Of a stretch of 37,906 nucleotides of DNA, positions 18,635 through 28,219 are shown piece by piece (within the stretch, counting starts at the first letter, position 1; each line of letters begins with the position of its first letter). The notes under the pieces are model-generated. The model searched no databases. It saw nothing but the letters and a program-made list of their open reading frames with translations, and was not told the DNA's origin. The stretch lies in the NCBI GenBank assembly GCA_024275615.1, contig JAJRYU010000388.1:1-37906 (forward strand), read 5' to 3'. A program made the position numbers and the translations under genes. Source of the stretch: Planctomycetota bacterium (GTDB taxonomy: Bacteria > Planctomycetota > GCA-002687715 > DRQF01).

Positions 18635-19909
18635 ATGATCAAGAGCAACAGCAATCAGGGGCAATCAAACAGGTCCTTTTTCAGAACAATCCTCCCCTAT
18701 TGCAACCTCTTGGTTGCCGCTGGCCTCACCTTCAGCCTCGCGGGTGTGACTCACCGCATTGGCAGCAGTGAGTTAGAAAATCAAACCTTGGAAGCTGAGC
18801 TATCATCGGCGCGCCGAGATTTGTCGATCATAAGAAACGAAAGCCGTGAGCAGTTCGGAAAACTCTCGCATCAAGGAGAGTTGACGGCAGACGAATACCG
18901 ATCCCGTGTTGAGTCCTACTCAGACGTGCTGGACTCGATGGAGTCCCGTCTTGAACGCATGGAATCATCCAGTCAGTCAACAACCAGTCGCACTGACGAA
19001 ACCGTATCAGCGTTTCGTGGAGAATTGGCTGAACTTCGAGCTCGACTACGAGATCAAGCAAAACCGAAGAAAAGCACAGCGCAGGTTTTTCGAGAATTCG
19101 AAAAAGATCACCGCGATGGTGTTGTCCTGATCTACACAGAGTTTGACTATCGCCGTACCGGCGGCACGAAAAAGGCGATCAAGACAGTCACTGGCTGGGG
19201 AAGCGGATTTTTCCTCACTAAGAACGGCTATATCGCAACCAATAAGCATGTCGTGCAACCGTGGAAGTTCGATGCGGACTTGGCGGCCATGTCGGCTCTC
19301 GGCGAGATTGAAATCCTCAAGGACACTCTTCGCATTGCTTGCTGGCAATCCGGTTGCAAAGCGTTCGACAAAAATGGTGATCCACTGACATCCGTTGGTT
19401 TCAACACCTGGAAACTCAAGAACCTGAGAATCGCACTTCAGGCCAAAGACAGCATGCGTGAAAGGGAGATGGACTTCGGCGGCTTCGGGCCGACACTGAA
19501 AATCCATGCTCTTGACAACAACGACGTCGTTGTACTGCAGGCGGAAGGCAATGATTTCCATCCTCTTCCTCTCAAGATTGGACCAGGCTGCGGCATCCAA
19601 AAACTCGACTCCGTCATGGCACTTGGTTTTCCTCGGGGACAAAACGGACTGGAAGCTGGATTGGTAGAGAGCTCACCTTCCATCGGTACCGTGCGCAAAG
19701 TGGAAAATACCATTCACGTCACAGCGTCGATCATTCCTGGCAACAGCGGCGGCCCCTTGATCGGTCCTGATGGCCGGGTCGTGGGCATGGTTACACGGGT
19801 CTACTCGGAAACTCTCGGCATTTGCCTCAAACTCGACCACGTCTTGAAACTTGTCAAGAAACTTGAAGCAGCGGAAAAAACAGCGGCCATCGCTTCCGCC
19901 AAGCAATAG
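18635..19909 (+). CDS. Membrane-anchored coiled-coil trypsin-like serine protease
   Basis: ATG 18635 with upstream GGAGGAGG; N-terminal TM, Glu/Arg-rich coiled coil, then His in 'GSGFFLTKNGYIATNKHVV', Asp in 'ALDNNDVVVLQ' and Ser in 'IIPGNSGGPLIGPDGRVVGM'. No PDZ is apparent. Confidence 0.82.
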   Translation: MIKSNSNQGQSNRSFFRTILPYCNLLVAAGLTFSLAGVTHRIGSSELENQTLEAELSSARRDLSIIRNESREQFGKLSHQGELTADEYRSRVESYSDVLDSMESRLERMESSSQSTTSRTDETVSAFRGELAELRARLRDQAKPKKSTAQVFREFEKDHRDGVVLIYTEFDYRRTGGTKKAIKTVTGWGSGFFLTKNGYIATNKHVVQPWKFDADLAAMSALGEIEILKDTLRIACWQSGCKAFDKNGDPLTSVGFNTWKLKNLRIALQAKDSMREREMDFGGFGPTLKIHALDNNDVVVLQAEGNDFHPLPLKIGPGCGIQKLDSVMALGFPRGQNGLEAGLVESSPSIGTVRKVENTIHVTASIIPGNSGGPLIGPDGRVVGMVTRVYSETLGICLKLDHVLKLVKKLEAAEKTAAIASAKQ

Positions 19910-20003
19910 CGAATCAGCCCCTTCGCGAGGATCGCTGGTGTCCCTGCCACCTGATCAGCTCTTGTTTCTTTTCGAACCCATGAATCCCCCCCCGCAATTC
20001 GTT

Positions 20004-20477
20004 TCACTCAGACCTATCTGATCCATCGGCATGCAGTCGCATGAAGGTGACTGGCCTCAATTCAGAAGTGAAACCCCAACGCTCATAGTACGGGACCATG
20101 TTCTCAAGACAGTAAAGCTCAAAGTGCCCCACTTTCTTGAAGTCATCATGTTTGAGAATTCTTTCCATCAGTTCCTTGCCGAGTCCAGAATCACGGTGGA
20201 GAGGATGAACCACTACGTCCATGATCAATGCCTTAAACACCCAGTCACTTAGTACGCGAGCGAAGGCAATGAGTTCCTCACTTCCATCTTCGATCAAAGC
20301 AAAAATGAAGTCGGTGTGCTTAAGCATCTCCTCTACATCGCCAAGATCTCGCGTGTTAGTCCACCATTCATTCTGGAAGAGCTGGTGGAGCTTTCGAATC
20401 TGCTTGGGTGACAGTTGGTCGACGCTGTGATGCGACATGATTTCTCCAGGCAAGAGCGTTTTTCTCTTATCGGACAC
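20004..20477 (-). CDS. GNAT family N-acetyltransferase
   Basis: 'IMDVVVHPLHRDSGLGKELMERILKHDDFKKVGHFELYCLENMVPYYERWGF' matches GNAT motif A/B. Confidence 0.9.
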   Translation of the reverse strand: MSDKRKTLLPGEIMSHHSVDQLSPKQIRKLHQLFQNEWWTNTRDLGDVEEMLKHTDFIFALIEDGSEELIAFARVLSDWVFKALIMDVVVHPLHRDSGLGKELMERILKHDDFKKVGHFELYCLENMVPYYERWGFTSELRPVTFMRLHADGSDRSE

Positions 20478-21228
20478 TCAGACCCAAGGTGTAAGACAAG
20501 ATGGCAGCGGCAGCTGTAACATTGAGCGACTCCGTCTTCCTGTCCATCGGTATCGTGACATCGATGAGGGTAAGCCCCTCTGAACCATCTCGAGGTCCAT
20601 GAGCTTCGTTGCCCAACCACAACCCACGTCGCTGGGGAACATCTAATTGAGCCGCTTGCACCCCACCTCTCGCAACCGCCCGAAAAAATGTTGGCCAGGC
20701 ATGGGCGGGATCGAGAAACCCTTGAGCGACCTGAAGCCGTAGAAGAGCACCCGCCGAGGCTCGCAAGGACTTGGGAGAATAGGGATCGGCGCAGTCCGGG
20801 CTGAGAACTAGAAGATCGCAACCAAAGGCGGCGATGCTTCTAGCGATTGTTCCCAAATTTCCAGGATTGGCGATGTGATCGAGATAGACAACAAATCGAC
20901 TTTTCTCAACTTCGCAATCGTCGCACACCAGGTCAATCAACCGAGGCGCGTTCGCGACGGCGACAACGCCAAAGGAGGACTTCACGTCGCAGAGCTTGTG
21001 AAAATACTCATGAGAGCAAGGGGTCACAGGGATCTCGTTACCCGCGAGCTTTCCTATCTGAGCCCCTTCGACGCCTTCACAAAGGATCAGTTCCTCCACC
21101 AAACCCAAGTTCACCCCCTCGGTGACGAGGGGTTTGGAATCCAAGAGAATCTTGCCTTCTAAGCGCCGACCCTTGGTGGTTAGCAGTTTCGCCAAGCGCT
21201 TGGCTCTATCTTTGCCCAAAGGCTCCAT
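20467..21228 (-). CDS. TrmH/SpoU family RNA 2'-O-methyltransferase
   Basis: 'VYLDHIANPGNLGTIARSIAAFGCDLLVLS', 'LRASAGALLRLQVA', 'WLGNEAHGPRD' and 'VTIPMDRKTESLNVTAAAAILSY' match the knotted MTase motifs. Confidence 0.93.
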   Translation of the reverse strand: MEPLGKDRAKRLAKLLTTKGRRLEGKILLDSKPLVTEGVNLGLVEELILCEGVEGAQIGKLAGNEIPVTPCSHEYFHKLCDVKSSFGVVAVANAPRLIDLVCDDCEVEKSRFVVYLDHIANPGNLGTIARSIAAFGCDLLVLSPDCADPYSPKSLRASAGALLRLQVAQGFLDPAHAWPTFFRAVARGGVQAAQLDVPQRRGLWLGNEAHGPRDGSEGLTLIDVTIPMDRKTESLNVTAAAAILSYTLGLSVR

Positions 21229-21317
21229 GTTCTATCTCCGGAGTAGTCGCGAGGTACAATCTACTCGCTCGGATGCGTCCGGAGAAGGTTTCAAGGCCAA
21301 GAGAAAGCGGCTCGGCC

Positions 21318-21977
21318 TCAAGTAAGACACGCCCGCAAGCGATTTTCCACCGCAGCCCAGTTGATGTGATCAGTAAAGGCGTCGACATAATCTCCTTTGC
21401 GATTCTGGAAATCGAGGTAGTACGCGTGCTCGTACATGTCAACAACAACCAGAGGCACACCAGAACACGCGAGCCCGTCGTCATGGGAATCAGTAGCAAC
21501 ATTGTAGAGTTTCCCGTTCACAGGGTGCCAGGCCAACATGGCCCAACCACGGCAAGACTTGGCTGCCGATCGAAAGTCCTCTAACCAGCGATCGGTGGTG
21601 CCAAAGCGTTTCTTGATCAGCGCCCCCATTGTCTTCTCAACACTCTGTTTCTTGGCGGTCATGTTTTCGAAATAGAGTTCGTGCAACAGGACACTATTGG
21701 CCTTGGCGATACGCTGGCGTTGGTTGCCGAAGAGCCCCTGGTCCAACTTCACAAACCCTCTCAGTGCCCCGCCGTAGTGTGACTCATGGTGCCAACGCAG
21801 CTGCTCTTTACTTAAGAACTTGCCAAGTTCCTCGTAAGGAAGAGGCACGGGTTTGCCGGTTTTCAATCCAGACGAGACTGATTCCGTCGCCCGTCTGCCA
21901 GTCAAGCATAACGGCAACCCAACTCCCGCTCCGGTTACGGCTGCATAGCCCATGAACTTTCGGCGTGAGACTTTCAT
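21318..21977 (-). CDS. Fe/Mn-type superoxide dismutase family protein with Tat-type signal
   Basis: N-terminal 'SRRKFMGYAAVTGAGVG'; ligand-bearing motifs 'LRWHHESHYGGALRGFV', 'LLHELYFENM' and 'VVDMYEHAYYLDFQNRKGDYVDAFTDHINW'. Confidence 0.88.
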   Translation of the reverse strand: MKVSRRKFMGYAAVTGAGVGLPLCLTGRRATESVSSGLKTGKPVPLPYEELGKFLSKEQLRWHHESHYGGALRGFVKLDQGLFGNQRQRIAKANSVLLHELYFENMTAKKQSVEKTMGALIKKRFGTTDRWLEDFRSAAKSCRGWAMLAWHPVNGKLYNVATDSHDDGLACSGVPLVVVDMYEHAYYLDFQNRKGDYVDAFTDHINWAAVENRLRACLT

Positions 21978-22072
21978 GACTTTTCTCCTTCAATTTTGGC
22001 AAGAACATTGTCGGCGGGCCGAGCCAAACTCAGATTTTCCGTTGGTGTGGAATTGTCGAGTCAGCCGGACTT

Positions 22073-22630
22073 CTACTTCAGTCGGCAAAGGTAGATTTTG
22101 CGATCTTTGCCGGTGAGATTCAGCTTGAATATGCTGTCACCGATTTTCCCCAAGCTCTTGTGGGCACCGTAGAGAATAGCCTGGGGGGTGCCATTTCTGG
22201 ACTTTGAGACTTTCGAAATGATGGCAGAGTGGCCAAACCATGTGCCGTCTTTTTTCTTCATCCAATACTGAATGAAGTCGCCTGCTTGCGCTTTCTTCGG
22301 CTCAACAACTTTGCCCAGTTTGAGAATGTCCACAACGGCTCGCTGGATACCCTTCGTCTTGGCGTCGTTCTTCTCAACCGACTTAGAGAGATCTTTGAAC
22401 TTGTAATTGATGAGAACAGCCAATCGGACGTCCTTCTTGAGTGTCCGCTTGGTTTCTTTCTCCAGCACGGCGAGAACAAACTGAACGCAATCAACTTGCT
22501 TTTTCGACGCTGAAGAACCATAGGTCCAACCGTCGAATTTCGTAGCAGCCAACTTCTTGGCTGTGTCCAAGGGAGTCTTTGCAACTCCGGCTATTGCGAT
22601 CAGGACAAGAGAAACAGCAAGTGTCTTCAT
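22073..22630 (-). CDS. Secreted NlpC/P60-like (papain-like) protein
   Basis: Signal peptide 'MKTLAVSLVLIAIAGVAKT'; Cys in 'VDCVQFVLAVLE', 'AGDFIQYW', His in 'FGHSAIISKV'. ATG at 22630 preferred over the listed start at 22681. Confidence 0.65.
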   Translation of the reverse strand: MKTLAVSLVLIAIAGVAKTPLDTAKKLAATKFDGWTYGSSASKKQVDCVQFVLAVLEKETKRTLKKDVRLAVLINYKFKDLSKSVEKNDAKTKGIQRAVVDILKLGKVVEPKKAQAGDFIQYWMKKKDGTWFGHSAIISKVSKSRNGTPQAILYGAHKSLGKIGDSIFKLNLTGKDRKIYLCRLK

Positions 22631-22782
22631 GAAAATCTCCAGCCCGACAACCACAATCGGCAGCGCTCGATCATAGCACAACTGAGACGTACAGAAGGTC
22701 GTCCAAGGGCTCAGTCTCTATCTGGTCAGTGACACGACTCGTGGCTGCCAACGCCACCATGACCATAATCATCGAGAACAGT

Positions 22783-24585
22783 TTACTCCGCCTTGTAGAC
22801 CACCATATTCGTGGGCACATAGACCCCCGGTGCCTCTTCAACAACTCCTTGGAAGGTGAGTGTCAAAGGAAAGAGGATTGCCGGGAAGGGAATCGAAACC
22901 CAAGGTGTTGGAGTGGAAACGACAAATTGGGGACAGAAACTCCCCAAATTATTGGTCAAGGTAAAGAGGCTGGGCAAGAAGGGAAACAAGGGACAAGGAG
23001 CGAACGTCATCTCGCCAATGCCCAATGGCACGGTGGTGATCGATTGCTCGGTCGCCTCTCCGAATAGGCCAAAAATCGCGAAGCCGGCCGGTGAAGCAAG
23101 ATTCGGTGGCTGCAACATCGACACGGTAGAAGAAGTTCCCAAAGGAACCGTGACCGTGCGAAAGGCGTCTCCAGAGGAACCATTCACTTGAAGCACGTCA
23201 AGAGGGCCGTTGCTATTTGCCCCGACCTGTCCCCAGGATGATGGGTGATAGCTTATGTGCTGGCCCTCGTAGCAGCCTAGGTCGACCTCGCTGTATCGTA
23301 CCCGCGGTACTCCATCGAGTTCATTTGTTGTGGCAAAATTGGGGGATGGCGGGATTAGGTTCACCGACGTTCCACCATCAACTCCAACCGTTCCAGGCTT
23401 CAAACGGTAGTTTCCGTTTACAGCGTCGATAAATTCTGGTTTCACGAGAGTGGCTGAATTGGCGATCGTCTCTACAATGGAGTTCGTTAGGACCGTGGTC
23501 GCTCCATTGGCCAGGAATACACCATCAACCGCATTACCAAACGCATCAACATTATTCACGAAAATACTGTTCTCGATTTGCAAGGCCGAGGCCAGTCCTG
23601 CCTGTCCGCTGAAGGTCACAACACCAAAGGGAGAAACATCCATTTGGTTGTCGACAAAGGTGCAATTTCGGATGGTGCGCGAACTACCGCCACCAAAACC
23701 GAGAACAAGAGCCCCTCCGAAATTCTGGGCAAAGAGACAATTCTCGATCACAGTTGGAAAGACACCACCAACCCAAAGAGCAGAAGCTGTGGGCAAAAGG
23801 CAAGTGCCGCTGACAAATGAACAATTCCTCACCCTCATGTCTATGGGTATGCCATTGGCGTTAGAACCGTTGAGATAGATGCCCGAGTAGGCTAGGACAG
23901 AGTTGTTCAAGAAATCAGTGCGGGCAAAGTCGCCACTGCAATTGTTCAAGCCAACTACGGCAAAAGCTGCGGGTACATTGTGATTCTCGATGAGACTCTT
24001 GCGAACGATAATTTTCGTGTAGCCGTCGGCTCCGTGAATGGCGGCTCCTAGGGGCAAGGGATCTGTGGCATTGTTGTTGTGAATGTGGCAATTCCAGAAA
24101 AACACATTGCCACCGTAGCGAACATAGGCGCCCCCGCCGTCGGTGGCGGTGTTCAAAGTAATCTCGCAACTATTAAACCTTGGAGAAATGAGCGGACCGA
24201 ATTGGCCGAGGCTGTTATTGATGTAGATCGCGCCGCCAAACTTGCTCACGCCAGGCCCTTCTCCAATCCCATTGGTCAAAGTGAATCCTTCGATCACCAT
24301 AGCGTTGGTCACTGGGCCTTGTAGAAATTTGATACACGAGGCGGTTTGATTGCCATCAATAATGCTCAAGCCCGATCCCGCACCCAGGAGAAGGAAATTC
24401 TTCGCAGGAAAAACGAGGTTCTCAAGATAGGTTCCGGCAGCCACCAGCACTGTGTCGCCCGCTGCGGCCCCGTTGATGGCGGATTGAATCGTCGAGTAGG
24501 ACGCACTGGGGACGTTCAAAGTTGCTTGAGACAGAAGCGGCAAGGCAAGAGCAAAAACAAAGCACAAGACAGCGATCATTCTCAT
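22783..24585 (-). CDS. Secreted right-handed beta-helix (pectate-lyase-like) repeat protein
   Basis: ATG 24585 with upstream GGAGAG; signal peptide; 'YSTIQSAINGAAAGDTVLVAAGTYLENLVF' and repeated beta-helix coils with 'LDGVPRVRYSEVDLGCYEG' at the end of the helix. Confidence 0.85.
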   Translation of the reverse strand: MRMIAVLCFVFALALPLLSQATLNVPSASYSTIQSAINGAAAGDTVLVAAGTYLENLVFPAKNFLLLGAGSGLSIIDGNQTASCIKFLQGPVTNAMVIEGFTLTNGIGEGPGVSKFGGAIYINNSLGQFGPLISPRFNSCEITLNTATDGGGAYVRYGGNVFFWNCHIHNNNATDPLPLGAAIHGADGYTKIIVRKSLIENHNVPAAFAVVGLNNCSGDFARTDFLNNSVLAYSGIYLNGSNANGIPIDMRVRNCSFVSGTCLLPTASALWVGGVFPTVIENCLFAQNFGGALVLGFGGGSSRTIRNCTFVDNQMDVSPFGVVTFSGQAGLASALQIENSIFVNNVDAFGNAVDGVFLANGATTVLTNSIVETIANSATLVKPEFIDAVNGNYRLKPGTVGVDGGTSVNLIPPSPNFATTNELDGVPRVRYSEVDLGCYEGQHISYHPSSWGQVGANSNGPLDVLQVNGSSGDAFRTVTVPLGTSSTVSMLQPPNLASPAGFAIFGLFGEATEQSITTVPLGIGEMTFAPCPLFPFLPSLFTLTNNLGSFCPQFVVSTPTPWVSIPFPAILFPLTLTFQGVVEEAPGVYVPTNMVVYKAE

Positions 24586-24726
24586 GAAATCTCTCCAGCA
24601 CTCGGAGTCTTCACATAGTTGGCCTGTGCCACTGATTGTAGCGGCAATGAAACAGAGAGTATCAGGCCGCAACGGCACCGCAAAGTACATAGTGCATTGT
24701 TCAGTAAGAAACTATGAAACGCCGTG

Positions 24727-26505
24727 TCACGGCGCCATTTTGACCATAAGCAGTTTCTTCTTGCGAGCCTCAATGACGAAATCGAGCTCTTCGACGACAT
24801 CCTTAGCTGCGATTCTCAGATGATAGGTGCCCGGGGCCAAGAGGCTCGAGGTGATGGTGCTTATGAAAGCTCCCTGTGCGACTTCGGCGTCGAAGTAGTC
24901 TGGGTCAGCCCCCACGCCCGCTCGAAAAACGACCTCGCGTTTTCTGTCGACGATTTCAAGCATCGTTTCAAACACCGAGATCTGTTCTGAGTCAACCTCG
25001 ATTTCGACCCGACCGCCGTCACGGGTCAGGGCGGTCACAGGGTATTGTCTACTGTTCTCAAGCTCCAATTCGACAACTTCAAAATAGAGAAACCTCGTTG
25101 TTTCATCGCGCAGAGCGGGCTTGATTTTCAGAAGAAAAGGCCCTTCTTTGAGAAGAGGCACCGTCACACGAAAGAGGCCGTCGATGTCTTTCTTGGCCCG
25201 GAATTTCATTGTCTCGGCGACACTTAAAAGTGTATCGGCCCGCATATCCGCGAGAACACCACGATTGGAGTATCGCTTGGCAAGATCGTCGCCAGCGTTC
25301 TTGGCGAAACCTCCTACACTCGCCGGTAAGATCGCAACGCGGAGAGTATCGAGTCCTTTCCGCAACCCTTCCGGAACACTCAAGACAAGCTCGGCTGTTT
25401 TCGCACTTGTGAGTCTTGCCGTGAGCTCAATGTTCTGTCCTACCTGTGGTGAAAGAGCGCGCTCGGTCCAGACGTCAAAGAAGGGATGCGTGATGGTCAC
25501 TTCGAAGGACGTGTTTGGACGCACATAGGCGCTCATGAAATTGTATTCATTAATGACCTGCTTGAGTGTGGTTTGCGACCCAAGATCGAGAATCTCAACT
25601 TTGGCACCAGCCGCGACAAGGCCCAGAGTATTGACAGAAAGATGCAACATCGAAAAGTCGAGGTCGAAACGAACATCATGATCAGGAGCTTTGATCCTCT
25701 TTTCAAGGACAACGTCTAGTCCCGGATGAGCTTCGCGAAAACGGAAACCGTCTATCGTCACACGATGCGTGCCCGCGGCAAGTCCAACTAAGACGAAGGA
25801 ACCGTCCGACAAGGAAGTGGCCTTGGCATGCTTGTTTTCGGCTTTGCCGTTGAGCCAGAATATCTCCTCTCCACATCCAAGAAGTCCAGATGTGCCAAAA
25901 CGGAGATCGGATGAGATGCCTTGGGCGAAAGAGGCTCGGCCGCCGGCGAATACAAATCCTTCTATCTTCTTGCCGACGGTGAGTTGCAAGATCAAATCGC
26001 TGAACACTTCACCTTTTGGGGCCACGAAAGTCGCAGGGCGCCAATTCTCATGCCTGGCAATGACCGCATATGACTCAAACGTCTGAAACACGGAGCTGGC
26101 TATCGTGAAGAATCCCAGGTTGTCAGTCTGAGTGAAGAAGATCGCATGCTGGCGTGGTGTTTCCCCTTCCATTTGGAAGATGGCAACGAAGGCATTTTCG
26201 ACGGGACGACCTTGGGGGCCAACGACATGACCGCTCAGTGAATCCTTGACTTTTCCAGGAAGAACTTCAGTGACTCCGAGTTTCTTCTCATTCGCGGCAA
26301 GGGCCAAATGGGGAGTGTCGTTTCTCCTAGGAATGGCAGGGATGATCTGATCCTCTGATCGTCCATCCGGGGAAACAACGAGCACAGACACGTCGTCGTC
26401 AAACTTTCCCAAGAGAAACGCTGGACCGAGAAGACAAATAGCAACGAAGAGGAAGATCGTCGCCAAGAATCGTTTTCTTCTCTTATGTCCCTTTTCTATC
26501 TGCAT
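24727..26505 (-). CDS. Membrane-anchored carboxypeptidase-regulatory-like domain protein
   Basis: N-terminal TM 'RFLATIFLFVAICLLGPAFLL'; 'SLSGHVVGPQGRPVENAFVAIFQMEGETPRQHAIFFTQTDNLGFFTIAS'. Start assigned to internal Met (26505), listed start 26541. Confidence 0.7.
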   Translation of the reverse strand: MQIEKGHKRRKRFLATIFLFVAICLLGPAFLLGKFDDDVSVLVVSPDGRSEDQIIPAIPRRNDTPHLALAANEKKLGVTEVLPGKVKDSLSGHVVGPQGRPVENAFVAIFQMEGETPRQHAIFFTQTDNLGFFTIASSVFQTFESYAVIARHENWRPATFVAPKGEVFSDLILQLTVGKKIEGFVFAGGRASFAQGISSDLRFGTSGLLGCGEEIFWLNGKAENKHAKATSLSDGSFVLVGLAAGTHRVTIDGFRFREAHPGLDVVLEKRIKAPDHDVRFDLDFSMLHLSVNTLGLVAAGAKVEILDLGSQTTLKQVINEYNFMSAYVRPNTSFEVTITHPFFDVWTERALSPQVGQNIELTARLTSAKTAELVLSVPEGLRKGLDTLRVAILPASVGGFAKNAGDDLAKRYSNRGVLADMRADTLLSVAETMKFRAKKDIDGLFRVTVPLLKEGPFLLKIKPALRDETTRFLYFEVVELELENSRQYPVTALTRDGGRVEIEVDSEQISVFETMLEIVDRKREVVFRAGVGADPDYFDAEVAQGAFISTITSSLLAPGTYHLRIAAKDVVEELDFVIEARKKKLLMVKMAP

Positions 26506-26541
26506 TTCCAGCTTCTTCGTATTGCCGCGATAACACGCCAA

Positions 26542-26574
26542 GATTAGGCCCGTTCACGTTAGCCTAATCGGGCC
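26542..26574. promoter_or_regulatory. Overlapping inverted repeats in a divergent intergenic region
   Basis: GATTAGGC (26542-26549)/GCCTAATC (26562-26569) and the overlapping GGCCCG (26547-26552)/CGGGCC (26569-26574). Confidence 0.5.
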
Positions 26575-26698
26575 AAGAACCACAAGAGGCCCCACGATTG
26601 TCGCCTACTTGCGGACAAGATCTCTGTGATTCAAGTTGGCCCAGCAAGTAGGATCAACGTGTTTCCATGAAATGAACGCCCTATGATAGAATCAAGCT

Positions 26699-27703
26699 AT
26701 GGCCAAAGACCTATCAAAACACCTTGAGGAAGTGCGGTTCTTCGCCAAACAAGAAGACTGCGATCTGCGCCTCGATCACTTCCTGGTTGACAAGGTCTTC
26801 TGGCGATCTCGAAGCGACATCCAAGAGCGCATCCGAAAGGGGGGCGTTCTACTCCGCGGCGTCAAGAGCAAACCATCGGCGAGGCTCCGCCTTGGCGATG
26901 AAGTCGTGGTCATCGTGCGTGCGGAAGATCTCCCCGACCAAGACCCGCAAGATATTCCCATTGCCCCTCTTTTTGAGAACGACAGCATCATCGTTGTCAA
27001 CAAGCAAGCCGGCATTTTGGTCCACCCTAGCGGACGCCACGTCTACGACACTTTGATTAATGCACTTCATCTTCGTTTCAAGAAGGAAAGAGGTTCCGCC
27101 GACGCCCACGTCGTCCATAGGCTCGACCGTGACACCAGCGGCGTCTTGGTCGTTGCCAAGACACAAGCGGCCAAGCAATACCTCCAGCAGGTCTTTCAGA
27201 ATCTACATCCTCGCAAGGAGTATTTGGCGATTGTCGAAGGCAGGATGACTCAGGACGAAGGCGAGATTACCGCAGCCATCGGCCCAGATGACAAGGCCGA
27301 AATTCGCATCAAGATGTGCATACGTGATGATGGCCAAAACTGTCGCAGCATTTGGAATGTCGAGGAACGATTCGAAAACCACACTCTGGTGCGAGTCCGC
27401 ATCGAGACTGGCCGACAACACCAAATTCGCGTCCATTTGGCACACATCAGCCATCCTATTGTGGCTGATCCTCTCTATGGCAATCCCATGAGTGTTGGTG
27501 TTCTTGGTGAAGCGCCGCTCTTGGAGCGCCAAGCCCTTCATGCAGCGTTCTTGGCCATAGAAATCCCCGGAGCATCCGGTATGCAGGAATTCCGGGCACC
27601 TCTTCCCAAAGACATGCAAGCTACAGTTGATCATCTGCGATTGGGGGGCGACCTTGTCGGATTGCGGGACATCCAATCGGCACGATGGCAACGAAATGAG
27701 TAA
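26699..27703 (+). CDS. RluA family pseudouridine synthase (with S4 domain)
   Basis: Catalytic 'VVHRLDRDTSGVLVVAKT', 'GRQHQIRVHLAHISHPIVADPLYG', and an N-terminal S4-like region. Confidence 0.94.
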   Translation: MAKDLSKHLEEVRFFAKQEDCDLRLDHFLVDKVFWRSRSDIQERIRKGGVLLRGVKSKPSARLRLGDEVVVIVRAEDLPDQDPQDIPIAPLFENDSIIVVNKQAGILVHPSGRHVYDTLINALHLRFKKERGSADAHVVHRLDRDTSGVLVVAKTQAAKQYLQQVFQNLHPRKEYLAIVEGRMTQDEGEITAAIGPDDKAEIRIKMCIRDDGQNCRSIWNVEERFENHTLVRVRIETGRQHQIRVHLAHISHPIVADPLYGNPMSVGVLGEAPLLERQALHAAFLAIEIPGASGMQEFRAPLPKDMQATVDHLRLGGDLVGLRDIQSARWQRNE

Positions 27704-27724
27704 GTTTGGAGTCGCCTTAAACAG

Positions 27725-28219
27725 TCACGCCAGATGTTCGTTGGCATAGCGGACGTAACGAGCTGCGTCGTATTTGATTCGAGCCACCTCCTCGTCAGTT
27801 ACTTGACGCACGATGCGCCCTGTGACCCCCATGACCATCGAACGTGGCGGAATTTTGGTCCCTTCGGGCACCAAGGCACCGGCAGCGATAATGCACTCTT
27901 CGCCAATCTCACTGCCGGTGAGAAGGACTGCTTTGATGCCAATGAGACAGGAGTCCCCCACCTTGGTGCAATGAATGACAGCACCATGGCCAATAACAAC
28001 CCCGGAGCCGACCTCAACGTCTTGCTCGTGCATGGGGTGAATCATGACTAAGTCCTGAACGTTGGTTCTGGCGCCAATACGAATGGCCGCCACATCACCC
28101 CTTATCACTGTCCCATACCAGACCGAGCAGTCTTCACCCAATGTGACATCGCCGACGACTGTACAGTTGTCGGCAAGAAAGGCACCGCCCTTTTTGATGA
28201 GATGTGGCTCACTACGCAT
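27725..28219 (-). CDS. Gamma-carbonic anhydrase family (left-handed beta-helix hexapeptide) protein
   Basis: Hexapeptide repeats; 'SVWYGTVIRGDVAAIRIGARTNVQDLVMIHPMHEQDVEVGSGVVIGHGAVIHC' with the three His positions. Start 28219 or 28231. Confidence 0.9.
   Translation of the reverse strand: MRSEPHLIKKGGAFLADNCTVVGDVTLGEDCSVWYGTVIRGDVAAIRIGARTNVQDLVMIHPMHEQDVEVGSGVVIGHGAVIHCTKVGDSCLIGIKAVLLTGSEIGEECIIAAGALVPEGTKIPPRSMVMGVTGRIVRQVTDEEVARIKYDAARYVRYANEHLA

Noticed and set aside
18371-18654. Several overlapping 80-120 aa ORFs between hutU and the serine protease
   Set aside because: Overlapping on both strands, low-complexity Ala/Pro/Thr translations, no start signals; treated as intergenic.
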